Origin: Roridomyces roridus
Taxonomy: Eukaryota > Basidiomycota > Agaricomycetes > Agaricales > Mycenaceae
Assembly (NCBI GenBank): GCA_029378245.1
Contig: JARKIF010000008.1
Location: 1,674,001-1,738,000 of the forward strand
Length of the DNA stretch: 64,000 bases
Direction: 5' to 3'
Part shown: one piece after another, positions 44,436-57,900 of the stretch
How positions within the stretch are numbered: position 1 is the stretch's first letter
Layout of the letters: each line of letters opens with the position of its first letter
The notes under the pieces: model-generated
Database searches by the model: none
What the model was told of the DNA's origin: nothing
Seen by the model: only the letters and a program-made list of their open reading frames with translations
Position numbers and translations under genes: made by a program

Positions 44436-47400
44436 ATGAAGCGAGCTGCAGACGAACCCGACCTCCAAGTCAAACGCAAGAAAGCGAATCCATTCCCGGC
44501 TGACTCGACAGCCCTGTTCAAGGACCCAGCGCAGGAGAGACACGCGACGGACCTCCTAAACTGGACGACAGGGGAGTCGGGCTTTATTTCGGGCAAGGTG
44601 CAGATGAAATGGCCCCCCGTTGGAGGGAAATACAGGATCGTCCTTGAAACCTTCTCACTTTCCGTGGGAGCCAAGCAGTTCGAGGTCCACTTTGCTGGTC
44701 GTTGTGCAGACAAGTTGGCCAACGAGGGCTTCCAGTTCCAAGTGGCACAGCAGCTGCGCCTCTCTCTCCGAGGCGCTGATTGCAAAGCCAAGCAGCCAAG
44801 CTCTACTCCAGGGTCGAAATTGCCCATCACTTTGTGCTACGACGATGGGGTTGCTCTGGAGGTGTCTCCCAACGGCAGCAAGATTGACACGTGGTTTGGC
44901 AAGTTTTTCTTTTCTTTGGTTTGCTTTCACATTGAACTAATGCCCCAGTAGTTGAATCGGGGCCAGAGGTTGCACACCATGAACCGGAGTCAGAGGTAGC
45001 TCAACATGAACCGGACCCGCAGGTCGCACACAAGGAACCGCAGCCAGAGGTCGCACAAGATGATTGGTTCTCGACGCCAAAGGAGACAGCCCCCCCTGCT
45101 CTCGTCTTAGCGGAACCTATCCTTATGGATATTGACGAGGAGTCAGTGTCCGCTCCTGCGGTCAGAACCCTGAAGGAGCCTTCCCTTCCACTTCAACCCA
45201 CAGTCGCTGCGATTTCATCCGTATCCGCGCCTGCGGCAGTCCCCAAGAACCACGAGTTCAAGCCGTCCGGTGTGTCATCGAAGGACTTTGAAAGACGCAT
45301 CCCTCTTTCCTCGATGACAATGCCGCCGCCTCCACCTCCTCCTGCGCCCGCTTCTTCCTCTTCGTCACGCCCTCCTCTACGTGCAGTGGCTTCCGCAGCC
45401 GCTAATAACGCGTCTATCTCGGCGCCGCAGGCGAACAGGATTCCAACACCTCCAGCACCTGCGTCCGTGCACAAAGGGAACCCCGTGCTACCTCCTGCGC
45501 ACGCAAAATCGGTGTCGGCTTCAATACTCGGTCGTCCTCTGCAATCGCCTACCTCTATTTCAACGCACACCGGGTACCCGCAGCATGTTCAACATCGGGC
45601 TCCACCGCCTGTGAGCTCAGATGCCCATAGGAATGTCCCCTCGAACGTTGTGGCTTCCCCTCCAGTAACCGAAAATCTATCCAAAAAGCAGCGGAAACGG
45701 AGAGAGAAGAACCTGAAACGGAGGGAGGAAAAGAATCAAAAGAAGGCTTCCGCTGCTCTCGCCATGCCTGCTCAAACATCCGGATTGACCATAGCCTCTT
45801 CGGGTGACTCTGGTTCTCCTATGGCGTTCAACGAGTCCATCTCGGCTCCGGTTCCTTTGGTCGCACCAGTATCCTTGGCCGAGACCAAGATCCTTCTTCC
45901 TGTTTCAGCGCCGCCTGCAGTTATCCAGACCAGTCACCTCCCGTCTCCCCCTCCAGAAGAAACGGTGAATACGCCCCATCCAGTGAGAATTCACTCATCT
46001 CGTTCATCCGTCTTTGCTGAACTAGACTCAGATTCCGAAACAATACTCTTCAATCGTGGACTTCAAAAAGGCACAGAAGTCCACTATCCACAATGTTATC
46101 GGGGTCGTCACCTCCTTCTACTCGAAACAGACGAACAACGGAAGTTGGTTGGCATCTTAACCGTCCATCTTCTTTCTCTCTGAGCCCTTTTCAGACTGGT
46201 CGAGTGTTGTGCGAATCGTGGACCGGACATCCTATCCAGATTACCTCAGTGTCAATTGCTTCAATGCAGATAAGAGAGAGTTGCCGGTCGCCAAGGCAGG
46301 AGACATTATCGCTCTCATTGGAATCAAGGTTAGATCAAGGATTCTCGGCTCGAACTTGAATTGATGAATCCCATAGCCCTCAACCTGGAATGGTGGAATC
46401 AATGGGGTCGGATTCCACGATCATTTGCGATGGGCTGTTTACCGTGACCATGCGGCTGTGGATATGGAGGACGTCACTTCCTTCTCGCTATACGATCTGG
46501 TAGATCCGGATGAATTGGCTTATTGCGCGCATCTGGAGGGCTGGTGGCGTGGCATGCAACAAAGCAAGACAGAAGCGGCGGGCACTGTTTATCAAATCGA
46601 GGCAGCCTCACACTCGGTTAACCGCGGGCGCCAACATTTGCTACTAGCTGAAGTCCCCTACGATACTTACTTCGACTGCACAGTGGAGGTAAGTAGCTCA
46701 AATGAGGGGCGTTGCATATTTTGATTCTTTACCTACCAGGTTTATTCCGGGCACCCATGCGACCGCCCCTACAGCATCTATGTCACCGACTACAAGACTA
46801 TTCCTGGAGCAAAAGTATTCCAAAAGGGCTGGTGTCCGCCGGGTCTGAGCGAATCGATGCTTCGCATCGAGATGTGGGAACAGGCAGGTCTGAAAGGGCC
46901 AAATATGCTACCCGGAGAGTTTTACTCGCTCCGCAATGTACGCATGTTGAGTTACGACGGGCACCCGCAGGGTAAATTGGTAGAGCCCAAAATCGAGAAA
47001 TTGGATATCGCCAAGATAGAAGAGTACCCTCATCTCAAGGCGTTGTTGGAGTGTGTTTCTTTCCTTCCTATGTCGCTTCTGGAGCTGACTCGTTCCACAG
47101 GAGAAAAAAATCATATGGCGATTTAGAGGCAGACGAGGAGCTGAAGCTCATTGCGCAGTGCAAGGACAAAGATTACTTGACGTGTGTGGTAGAGGTAGGT
47201 GTCTGAAGCCTCCGGGCCTTTTGTGATAATTGACGCGAGCGCAGCTTCTGCACGTGGATCCTCTGGCAGGGACTATCTACATCACGGATTACACCCAACA
47301 CACTAGCATGCCACCGATTCAGAGGCCATGGGCTCGCGGCCTGGACGGTTACGTTCTCAAAGTCATGATCGAACGAGAGCATACCAATGAGTTACCAAGT

Positions 47401-48301
47401 CTCGAAGCTGGCCGCCACTATCGTCTCAAGAGCCTGCGCTTGGAGAACAGTATCACTGCTCGGGAATTCAGGGGCAGGCTTGGCGGTTCAGGACGAATCG
47501 ACCTGGTCAACCCCAGATCTAGTCTTTTAGAGGAATGGAAGCAAGGCCTGATCCAGTACGGTTTCATAATCTCTTTGCCTCAAGGGAAATAACTGGTTCG
47601 CAGGCGCAAAATAGAATTGAAACACATTGCCGAACCGCAACCTCAGGTCACTGTGGCAGAAGAACCGTCGAAAGCGACTTTGCAGCTCGCAGCGTGTGCT
47701 CCGCCCTCAAATGACGGTCGCACTTTCAGCTCCATAAGTCAAGTTCGGTCCAACGATTGTCCGTCCAAGTTTGTCGTCTGTGCGCGGGTGATCGATTTCT
47801 TTCCGCCACACCTGTCTCAATTGTTCATACCCGTTTGTCGTAAATGTGGCCATTGGTGAGTGTCCGATATGCGCGCCAAGACTGTATGACTGATTTTCAC
47901 AGTATATCGGACAACAATTCGTCGTGCATCCGATGCAACGATGTGGAAGACAACGACGTCCGCTTTGTATCTATCTTCCGCATCCTCATCGACGACGGCA
48001 AAGATAAGCTCGAGGTTTCCATTTCTGGCGACGTGAGTGTTAGGGTCTCTTGCTATCATCTTTCTCAACACATGTCTAGGTTCCTCTGCTCGAAGGATTT
48101 GGGGCGGCTAAACTGGACGAGGAAGGAACCCGTCGCTTCTCGGAGCGGATGAAGCCGCTGATAGGGCCCTTACTCGATGCGAATGGCCTGTCGAGAAACT
48201 TGGAGGAGTCGACGGAACCTTCCAGTCCGATGACCTTCATGGTGGACAGCTGGAAGGGGAGCAGCGGTATGGCATATGGTCTCCTGGGCTACGAGTCTTG
48301 A
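44436..48301 (+). CDS. pot1: Protection of telomeres protein Pot1
   Basis: Pot1 binds the telomeric 3' single strand and protects it. The N-terminal part (MKRAADEPDLQVKRKKANPF) contains a probable OB-like domain (GKVQMKWPPVGGKYRIVLE to DDGVALEVSPNG). A three-and-a-half-fold nine-residue repeat (EVAHHEPES type) and a long Pro/Ala/Ser linker with a basic helix (KKQRKRREKNLKRREEKNQK) follow. An intron after EET joins IPKQYSSIVDFKKAQKSTIH to the Pot1 OB1 fold (NVIGVVTSFYSKQTNNGSWL). OB2-like parts include YDTYFDCTVEV, YSIYVTDYKTIPG and MLRIEMWEQAGLKGPNMLPG. A further block has LLHVDPLAGTIYITDYTQHT. The C-terminal domain carries a zinc ribbon (CRKCGHC with SSCIRC). Around nine introns. The layout is typical of a long basidiomycete Pot1. 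Whether the N-terminal third is always part of the same mRNA is inferred from continuous splicing. Confidence 0.82.
44951..45062 (+). repeat. Nine-codon tandem repeat in pot1
   Basis: The 27-base unit encodes E-V-A-x-x-E-P-x-x three times plus a partial fourth copy (EVAHHEPES, EVAQHEPDP, QVAHKEPQP, EVAQDD). It follows directly on an intron acceptor. Confidence 0.85.
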
Positions 48302-48377
48302 CATTTCCCGATTGAGAGCAAAGTGTAGTTTATTTGTTAATGTTATGAAGCTTGATCCGATGATGCTCGTCCCTCGC

Positions 48378-51300
48378 CTACGAGTACACGATCTCCACTG
48401 CCCCGCTGTTCAGCCATGCATCCAGCGCTTTCATGTCATCATCTTGCTCGTCTACCATCTCCATCTCCACATCCTGCATCCCCTTCCCACCCGCCGGCGC
48501 TGGTGCAACCACTGGAGACTTGAATACCGACCGAGGAGTCGATATATCGCTGGTTGCCTTGGAATCATCGGAAACAGTAAGTGCCGGCGTGGTTGGTAAG
48601 ATCTCGCAGTCCAGCGTAAAGTCCTCATCGTCAAATCCGGTATCAGACTCAAGATCTGCGTATCCTGCGTCTGACATCTCGGAATCTCCCGCGAACAACT
48701 CGCTCTTTCCAGCGTACTGAGTTCCGATCTAGAGCGCATGAGAAGGTACAATAGAATGAATACCGTGCCAACCTTGTTGTGATCCTGACGCCTTGCCGGG
48801 GAAGAAGAAAACACATGGTCGAATCGAGAGCGTTTTGGAGGCGGAGAGATAACTTCACAGCTTGGGCTGCGTTTCCGAGAAGGAAGTGGTGTCGATGGGG
48901 CAGGTTTGTGAAAGCCCTTGTCGATTGGAGCAGCAATGCCGAGATTAGAAGGTGCTTGGCGGATGAGGGAGTCTAATTCAGAGTCGGAGTAGTTGGTTTC
49001 TGGGGATGACTCTCGGTTCTTTGGAGTGTATTTCGCCGCCTTGAGAAGCTCCCGAGGCTCCGGGAGGTCATCATCATCATCCTTCAGGTCAGGGACAGTA
49101 TATGAGACAGTGGGCTCTTTGTGATCCAACTCGGTCAGCTCGACGCTGAAATCAAGGACAGGTCGTGGTTTGCGCGGCGGGTTCTTCGAGGCGTCAAGTT
49201 TCAAGCGGCCGCCTTCGGGGACCTTGAGGCTAACATTAGTACGTTTGTTCAACGCCTCTAGATTCTCCATCGTAGAATCGGGTCGTTTCTGTTTGGTTTT
49301 CTTCGTGGGGTGTGGGGAAGAGACCGGAGACATGATATTAGTAGCTTCCGACGGTCCTGCATGCTTTTTCGACTGCTTTGGAGGAGCAGGCAATCCATCG
49401 CGACAACTGCAACTCGGCTCAGAATGGTATCCGCAATGTATGCCTAGGGCACGTACCACATATGACGACACTTTGTCTTGTCTTTGCAGGAGTGGTTGCA
49501 GCTGAGGTTGGTAAGATGCGCCAGCTATAGGAGATATCAGGATCAGCCAACCTATAATGTCCGTTTGGCAGCTTCCTTGGTCTCGGCGATGGCTTGTGCA
49601 AGTCTTCTCCGGCCGCCGCTTTAACAGAGTGCGGCTTTTGTACCTTCTTCCCTGCTGACCATGTCACATCTTCCCCATCGATTCAGTTTCCTGCACCGAC
49701 CTTGTGGCTTTGTCAAATCTCGCACTGGTACCGCCGGCAACTCCTCTGGAATTTCATCACCGTGTTCATCGACGACCCCCATGTTCTTCCAGAAATCGGG
49801 ATCATCTTCTAGACCCTTCAAGTCAAGATCCTGGCAGACGAGTTGAAACACAAATAGAAGCAAACAAGAAGTGCTCACAATCGTTGTCGGAGGACGAGTC
49901 ACGCGAGTTGGATATTCTTTGTAGGGAATTGCAGGTTTATAAGTTTCGGTGACCGTCACGCCAGCAATGGATTCCTAACTGAAGGTCAGACATCGGTGAC
50001 TTGGAGCGCTGGTTTCGTGCTCACAGAAGTAATGTAAACCACCACCGATTGGCTTGGTTTGGTCAGCTCGGCTGTTATTTCGAAAGTCTTATCCTCCTTG
50101 AGTGCTTTAGTACTGCTCCAACGGGTCAAGGCCCGCATAATCGAGGGGAAAAGATTGCGCACGGAATACGTCGGAAATCGATCATTTCCATGTCAGAGGT
50201 AAGGGTGATTATGGCGGTCATCTGGCTACGAAATTTCCCCTTCTTCGTCTTGGAAGCAGAGGAGACATCGCCAAGAAGGCCGCAAGTGATGGAAAGGTCG
50301 ACTTGCACTGGATCTTTACCTCCATTCGACAGCACCTCTACTTGCTTAATGGAAAGGCGATATTGTGGCAAGTCGTTCGCTGAGGCAAGAACTTCGTGAC
50401 CAAACGGAGGTCGACGGTTCAAAAGCTGACAATGAAGGTCAACTCAGAACGTCTTTACCATTTATTCATTTACCGTTTCGATCCTGTAAGGTTCCTGTTT
50501 GCGCAAAAGGGCGAGAGAGGTGATCCCATTTTCTGCAAGCACTTTGAGGCTGCGAAATTAATTGAGCGCTGGTATTTGGTCAGTGACAGCCCAACATACG
50601 ATTTTTCTCCAATGGACTCGATCTGCCTCAAAACCACAGGCCGGTCTTCCCAGGCTTTAGCAGTCAGACAACGAACTCTGAATAGGTACGTCAGAGAGAG
50701 TAGCAGATCTCAAAAAAAAATTACAGTTCCAGTCCATATTTCAGCTGTGCACCACGTCTGCGCACGATTGCGACTTCAACAATGACTGCGACGCCATGAG
50801 CATCCATGCGAGGCGAGAGGGTTATCGTAATTACTTACCACGTGCGATTCTGGAGACGTGTTTGAATACAGAAAAGGCTTCCAGCGACGGCTGACTATCG
50901 GAGCTTTTGAATTCGGACGAGTTGAGCGGTATGCAACCGAGAACAGCCTAGACGAGTTGATGAGACGGCACTGACGAACTATACTGCAACCAACCTGGAT
51001 CAAGAGGAAAACTTTGTCAGAGGTCTTATCCGCTTTCCGGACCTCAAAGCGGATGTCGTTGTGTTTTCGGAGGTTGTTATACACCTGGAAAGGTTTAGTG
51101 GCGCTGGGAGGAAAGGCAAGATCCTCACCGTTTTTTCCGAGCTCCTCAACTTCATGTCCGAAAACCTGGAACGAGTGAGTGAGTTGTGTGTCAGTTAGAG
51201 GGGCTTACTCCTCGGCGTTGGAAATCATTTCCAGCTATTCGGCAAGTCAGCGTCAGCAGGAGAGTAAGATGGGCAAAACTCACGATATCACGCAGACTCG

Positions 51301-54287
51301 GCCGCTCCGGCAGATTCAGGATCAACCCCATCTACATCAGAGCTTGAGCAACTTCATGGGCTCCACCAGGCTGAATGAGTTACCGTCGACTGCCGAATGT
51401 AGAACTTGCTCATGATATCTCCAAAGTCGGTCGAGTTCAGGGCGCCACTGGTATCTCCCGGTGCCAAGGTGGTAATGAGCTGAGTTTGTCGCAGTTTGTC
51501 GACGCTTTGCATGACCATGTCGTCCACCCTGTCCTGCCAAGACTGATTCTCGCCTTTGCCTAGAGCATAATGCGCAGGGTTCTTTTGTATCCGCTGGAAG
51601 AGAAAAGAACTGCGCAACCACTCCTTCGCTGACTGAACGCTGGATATAGTGCCGAGGCCGATCTCCGAGTTGAGATGCTCGGACAGATTGGTGTGGAGGG
51701 AGCTTTCGACGATGGTCTTTCCTTGCGAAAGCTCCCTGTACTTGCTCTCCAGTTCCGTCTCGCACATGATGATAGCAATACCCTCCTTGTCTGAGAACCC
51801 ACTCAGTTTTCGTGTGCGACAGGAGCGACAAGTCATTTACCGAATTGAGGCCGGCCCTAAAAAGAGGAGTTCGGATTCAAAGATCCCCGCAACGAAGCAA
51901 AGCAACTCACCGCTCGTCCAAGCATTTGCATAATATCTAGATCCGAATACTCACACGAGACATTATTTTGGAACGTCTGGACGCCCCGAATGACAACCGT
52001 GTGCGCAGCTAGATTATGTTGAAGGAGGTATTTATGTAAATAATGCAGATTACGCACGCAAATTGACTCCAACGGCCAACGTCTGAGCCATGTTTTAGTC
52101 CGGTGATTGAGTAGAAAAGACGACGGACCGAGGTGGCGATGACAACCCTCAAAATGCCTTTGAGAAATAAATCTTCCACAGAGCGACGGTCGTCCATAGT
52201 GAGTCCGGCGTGATGTATTCCGATGCCAAACGGCGCAAACTCTAGCACAACTGTTCGATACAGAGGGTTGTGGCGAGGCCCAGAGTGACGCACCTGCCAG
52301 TTTCTTCTCGTGGAAAATCTGATCGACGCTGCAACCAAATGTGAGAGCGAGTTCAAGTGCGCCAAGAGTGCTCACCGTTTCGGGTGAGACCAGGGCAAAG
52401 ACTGCTTCGTGTGTTCCGCCTCTTTGTACTTTTCCATCAGCCTTTCAGCAGCCGTGACCACACCTTAAACCACGTCAGTTCTAGTTCGACAGAAGGGAGA
52501 AGTCTACCTTTTCGGGTGGATACAAATACTAGTATCGGTTTGCCGACGGAATACGTTTGCAACGTTGCGAACAGCTTGAAATTCCTGTCCCACGAGCATG
52601 AGAGAGCGATCGGTATATACGATGGACCTACAGTTTTCCGGCAAATGCAAAGTCGTTGTCGTGTCTCTGCCGAGGCACAGCGACGACATGCCTGGTCAGC
52701 TTACACGGGCGAAAGTCCTCCCCGAACTAAACGATGAGGTGAGAATCATAACTTCAAGGGATGAGAAAGACTGACCTGAAACACTGCCGCAGCGCCGTCG
52801 CGTCTCTTATTCGCTATCCAGTGCGCAATGTCTTCGATATTGGGCACCGTCGCAGAGACGAGGACAAATCGCACGGATGAACCTCGAGCCTTCATGCGAG
52901 AGATCACGACTTCAAGCGTGCTACCCCGAGATTCATTCAAGATGTGGACCTGTTACGACCGTCAGGGCACAGGAGGGAGAGTGTGTAAATTTGCACACCT
53001 CGTCAACGAGAAAGAGCTGTATCTGGGACAAAATCTGGCCATGATTCGACCTGAGACAAAACACGTGATGCGCGAAAAAAACAGATGGAGGAAGAAGACA
53101 AACCAGTTGCGCGTCAAACTGTCCCATTTTTCACCCTAAATTGCTCAGAGACGCAATCAGCATGAAATAGAGCCTCACCGTGGTGATGCTGGGAGAGTGA
53201 GATGAGTTGTACTGGACAAATAAACGGACGCAGTTCCTCACATGATTGTGGCATTTTTTGCATCTCCCCACGCATCTTTGCCAAAATGGACGGTGTCTCC
53301 AGTCATTTCGCAGCCTGTTAGCGGCCAAAAATAAGCGTCTCGAGTCAGTAGAAGACATACGGAGCGCATACATTTGATGCCCAGAGCATCGAATTTGGAG
53401 GACCAGTCCCGTTGTCTCTCTGCGCAGAGTGCCTAGAATAGTTAGCGCAAGCTGCATAAGACGAGTATCACACACTTTGGTTGGGGCCATATAAACACAT
53501 TTAACAGACTGTCCTGTCTCCCTCGCCTGTTTGAGCATGCGGATAATAGCCAGCTCGAAGATGACTGTCTTCCCGCTCCCAGTCGGAGCTTCATGCACAC
53601 GTTAGACGCGGAGTAAGCGTAGGAAATGTATTTACCGCTCATAACCACGTTTTCACTGTTATTGAACACCTAGATGGAAGAATGAGCCCGACGAGTCGTG
53701 GTCCCAGAACAACCACGCACCGTATCGAAACACGTCGATTGAACGGCGTTGAAGACGCCAAATTTGAATATTCCGCGATATATGTCCGCTAGAGAGCCAA
53801 ATGAGACGATCTTGCTCCAACAGGAGAGGGGACGCCTCACGAAGTTCGGAGACGGGGCGAAGACGGATACCGGACGAGTTGCGTGGATTAGAGCCGCGGA
53901 CAGGAGGGCTAGGAGCCATAAAGGCATTTTGAGGTCTTTGCCCGAACTGAGGCTGATATTGAGCGGTCCGCCGGGGAAATTGGAATGGCTGAGGGGGAGC
54001 TTGGAAAAACTAAGTCGTCCTGTTCGCATTCAAACAGAACAAATCTCACCAGGGGGCAGATACTGGGCAGAAGGAAAGTATTGTGGTTGGTCTTGCGAAT
54101 ATATCGGATCGTCGTCGTAATACGGAACGTCGTCGGCGTCGTCAAACTCGTTGATGTCCTCCGGGTAGTAATATGGGTGAGCGACTCTCTCTGGCGGCGA
54201 CGGGGACGAGTTGGGCTGTATTTCGTCCGTGTAGTACGCCTCGTCGTAGTCGTAGGGGCCAGCAGTGTCGATATAGTGATAGGACAT
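48378..54287 (-). CDS. hfm1: Meiotic DNA helicase Mer3/Hfm1
   Basis: Mer3/Hfm1 promotes crossover formation in meiosis. It starts [20 protein letters not shown], an acidic Tyr-rich head, then a Pro-rich stretch ([20 protein letters not shown]). Helicase motifs follow in many short exons: [21 protein letters not shown], Ia [38 protein letters not shown] (DEVH split by an intron), [23 protein letters not shown] to [21 protein letters not shown], and [18 protein letters not shown] winged-helix/Sec63 region follows ([32 protein letters not shown]). Near the end is a Cys/His cluster ([26 protein letters not shown]) typical of fungal Hfm1, then an acidic tail ending [16 protein letters not shown]. 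More than twenty introns are expected. Motifs appear intact. The borders of many small exons are approximate. Confidence 0.9.
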
Positions 54288-54317
54288 TATGGTGTAAAAT
54301 TAAAAACGAGGCGCGTC

Positions 54318-54323
54318 ACGCGT
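54318..54323. promoter_or_regulatory. MCB-like ACGCGT element in the hfm1/cks1 promoter
   Basis: The palindrome ACGCGT lies in the 78 bases between the divergent start codons. It matches the MluI cell-cycle box bound by MBF in yeasts. The motif is fairly frequent in this sequence, so its function is only suggested. Confidence 0.35.
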
Positions 54324-54365
54324 TATTGTCGTTTATTTTGATCATATCTTCTGCTCCCATCCACC

Positions 54366-54828
54366 ATGGACGCCCACGCCGCAACAACTGCACCGACGGA
54401 AAAGGAGCTGGAAGAACAGAGGAAGCTCGACGAATACATCGAAAAGTATCACTGGCCCAATCTCGTCAACAAAAACGCGTTAATTCATCTGCTAGAATCC
54501 ACTACTCTGACCGATACTCGGACGACCATTTCGAGTATCGCCATGTCATTCTCCCCAAACAACTCCTCCGGCTCGTTCCAAAGAGTTTTTTCAACGAAGA
54601 ATCGGGCACCCTCCGTCTACTTTCTGAACCTGAATGGAGAGGCATCGGCATAACACAGAGTCTTGGCTGGGAGCACTATGAGGTGCATGGTGCGCGTGTC
54701 CATCTTCATTCCCTGGCCTTTTCTTACATCTCGTAGCGCCGGAACCGCATGTGCTGCTATTCCGACGACCAAAGGACTTCGTGCCACCCCCGCAGCATGC
54801 CGGTAACAAAGCCGCCCGTCGCAAATAA
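54366..54828 (+). CDS. cks1: Cyclin-dependent kinase regulatory subunit Cks1
   Basis: Cks1 binds CDK1 and phosphorylated substrates. It starts [20 protein letters not shown], then LDEYIEK. A 50-base intron (GTATCAC to TGCTAG) joins this to [32 protein letters not shown], then [20 protein letters not shown] and, after a second intron, [17 protein letters not shown]. The phosphate-binding and hinge motifs (HVxLPxE-like [19 protein letters not shown]) are all present. The unspliced frame continues as unrelated sequence, which confirms the first intron. A short basic tail (NKAARRK) follows. It is head to head with hfm1. Confidence 0.93.
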
Positions 54829-54946
54829 TCCTTGTCATGTCTCCACTGCTGTCGTTGTACCGAGGTTCAATCCATGTCTACATTATGTTTATTCACCGCA
54901 AGTGTCTTTCTATCCAGAGTCATGTATCCCACCGTCCCTGTTATAA

Positions 54947-57900
54947 ATGTCCAGTTTGGTATTGTGTACGCGTCAGTGCAACGATATGCTCAGCTCACAA
55001 CTCTCCCCTTCATCTCCATTGGGCTTTCCCGAGGAGCCGAGCTCATTACCCAAGGGCTCGCGCTCCTTGGATCTTGAAAAGGATCGCTTCTTGAAAGCTT
55101 CATCGACCCACCGATGGACCCCCCATACTGCAAGGTCGACCCGGATCAGAGTCCTTTTCCTGAGGTTGCAGCCTGTGTCTCTACAGACGATGACCCGACA
55201 CTTCAAGTCAATAGTCGGGAAAATTGCTTACTTTTCATCTTCAGTCTGACGTGGGTCTCGACAGCGTTCAGGATGTGGTTTCTAACCACAATTTTTGTCG
55301 TCATATTCTCCGCTGTGCACCAGTTTTTTTCGTACGTCCTCACATGCCATGGATTCATCTAAATGAATGAACAGGTTGCGATATGTTCGCTCTTCCTCCC
55401 ACCTCCCGCCGTTTTCTGATGATAAATGACAGCCCAGTCTGACCCTGGGCTATGTGGTGGCACAGCTCGTTGTCTTTCCTGTTGGGAAAGCTTGGGAAAG
55501 GCTCCCGACGTGGAGAGTTGGATACGGTGCCTTTTCTTTTCGCATCAACCCGGGACAATTTCACGTCAAGGAGTGCGTCTGTCTTTCTCCCACCGTTCTC
55601 CTTTCTGACCCTACTACACAGGCACGCCATCATCGTCATTTGTGTCAATCTTTCCTCTGGGACCGCCCTCGGCATGACAGGGCTAGTCGCCATGTCCAGC
55701 AAAGAATTTTGGAACACAGATTTTGGACCAGGCTTCGCAGTCTTATTCATCTTGACCACTCAGTTCATTGGGTTTGGTCTCGCCGGTCTTGCTCGTCGAT
55801 GGATCGTATATCCTGGTGCCCTCATCTGGCCCTCCACCTTGACTTCGACCGTCTTGTTCCGCACTCTGCATGAGCCCCAGGAACATACGCCTGCCAACGG
55901 ATGGACGATGACTCGCTACCGGTTCTTCTTTTACGTCGTCATGGGCTCCTTCGTTTGGTATTGGTTCCCAGACTACATTTTTCAAGCTCTGTCATCCTTT
56001 GCATTTTTGACCTGGATTGCCCCTGACAATCAAAAGGTTGGCCCCATTTTCCTTTCTCCCATTTTGAAAACTCACTTGTTTTTGCGAGGTCAACACCATC
56101 TTTGGCATGCAGAGCGGGATCGGTCTTATTCCAATCAGCTTCGACTGGACAGTCATATCGTTCGCAGGTGCCCCGCTCACCACGCCCTTCCACGTAACTG
56201 CCAACTGCTACGCCGCGATCGTCATCTTCTACCTGATCGTGGCCCCGATCCTGTACTACACTGGTGTCTGGTATTCGGACTAGTGAGCTAATTAGCATCG
56301 CCATCTCCGCCGCGGCTTACATGGGTCTGGTCAGCCTGCCATTCCTTTCCAGTTTCACGTACGACAACACTGGTGCCATAGTGAGTAGCTAATCAATCAA
56401 GTCGAAAGCCGACTAATGGACTCACAGGTACATCACGGCGGCATACTCAATCTCCTACGCTCTCAACTTTGCGGCAATCACTAGTAAGACCCTCCCATTG
56501 CAGAGACCTCTGATTCAGCTATCAAAGGTATCATGGTTTACACCTATCTATACCATGGCTCGGATATATGGGCCAAGTTTCGCAAGTCGGGACAAGGGGA
56601 AGAGGACATACACAAACGGCTTATGAACAAGTACAAGGATGTCCCGGATTGGTGGTATGCTGGCATGGCTCTGATAACTCTTGGCCTGGGCATCTTTACG
56701 ATCAGGTGCCGCAAATTCTTTTTCTCCCATTTTTCTCTGAAAGTTCTACAGAAATTGGGGTCGGTGTTTAGCAATTGTGTTTTGCTCGATCTGACATTTT
56801 CGTCATACACACTCAGCTTCCTGTTTGGGGATTTGTGTTTGTGGCCTGGGGAATAGGTATCATTGTGATCTGCCCTGCGGGCTTGTTGGCGGGTACAACG
56901 AACCAACACATCTACCTCAACATCATCAGTACGTGCGGTGTCTACAAGTTCTTTCTGTCGCTTATTGAACTGGCAGCCGAACTTATTGCTGGCTACGTTT
57001 GGCCGGGGAAGCCTTTCGCGAACATCATGATCAAGATGTACGGCAATAACTCGATTAAACATGGCCTCGACTTTGCTCAGGACCTCAAACTAGGCCAGGT
57101 TTGTCCTTGTTGACTTGTGCTATTTGATGATGGATCAAGCGGCCATCAGTATATGTTTGTCCGTATCCTGCTCTCTCTCCGCCTGGCTTATATCCATGGA
57201 TGCAGGAAAATTAGCCCACGGATCCTGTTCGCTGCGCAAGTGTACAGTTCGATTATTTCGTCCATTACTCAAGTGGGAGGTGCTTCATGTCAATTTCTTT
57301 GTTGTAAATATGATTGACTTGCAACAGTATTGCGCTGGATGATGGGGCACATAGGGGGTCTTTGCAGTCCAACGAACCCAGACCGTTTCACGTTCGTCCC
57401 TCCAAATTACGCAACTTGAGCTGACGAAAATTCCAGTTGCAACGGGCCTCGCGTTACATACAACACGAGCTTGGTATGGGGCACTGTTGGTCCCCAGCGG
57501 ATGTTTCAAGCCGGTCAGGTAAGAGACTGGAGCACTCAACGCGAAGCTGAATCTCCAGACATACTCGCAAATCGTGTACTTTTTCGCTATCGGAGTCCGT
57601 CTTCCTCATGATCACATTCGTTACTTCATACTAAACGATTCCAGCCGGTCTTCGTCATCATTTTCTATCTGCTGTATAAGAGGTATCCGAACAGCTGGCT
57701 TCGCTACGTGAACATTCCTATATTGTGAGTTTTCTGCGCTCAGGAGCGCACAACTCATTTGTCTCCCAGCTTCAACGCCGCCGGCAGCATTCGTGCATTC
57801 CCTGATCACTCCTTCGAGGGCAGCCGCTAACTTTCGCATTAGCCCCTGCCACGACAGCCCAGTATTCGCTTTGGTTCCTCGTCGGATTTCTTTTCAACTA

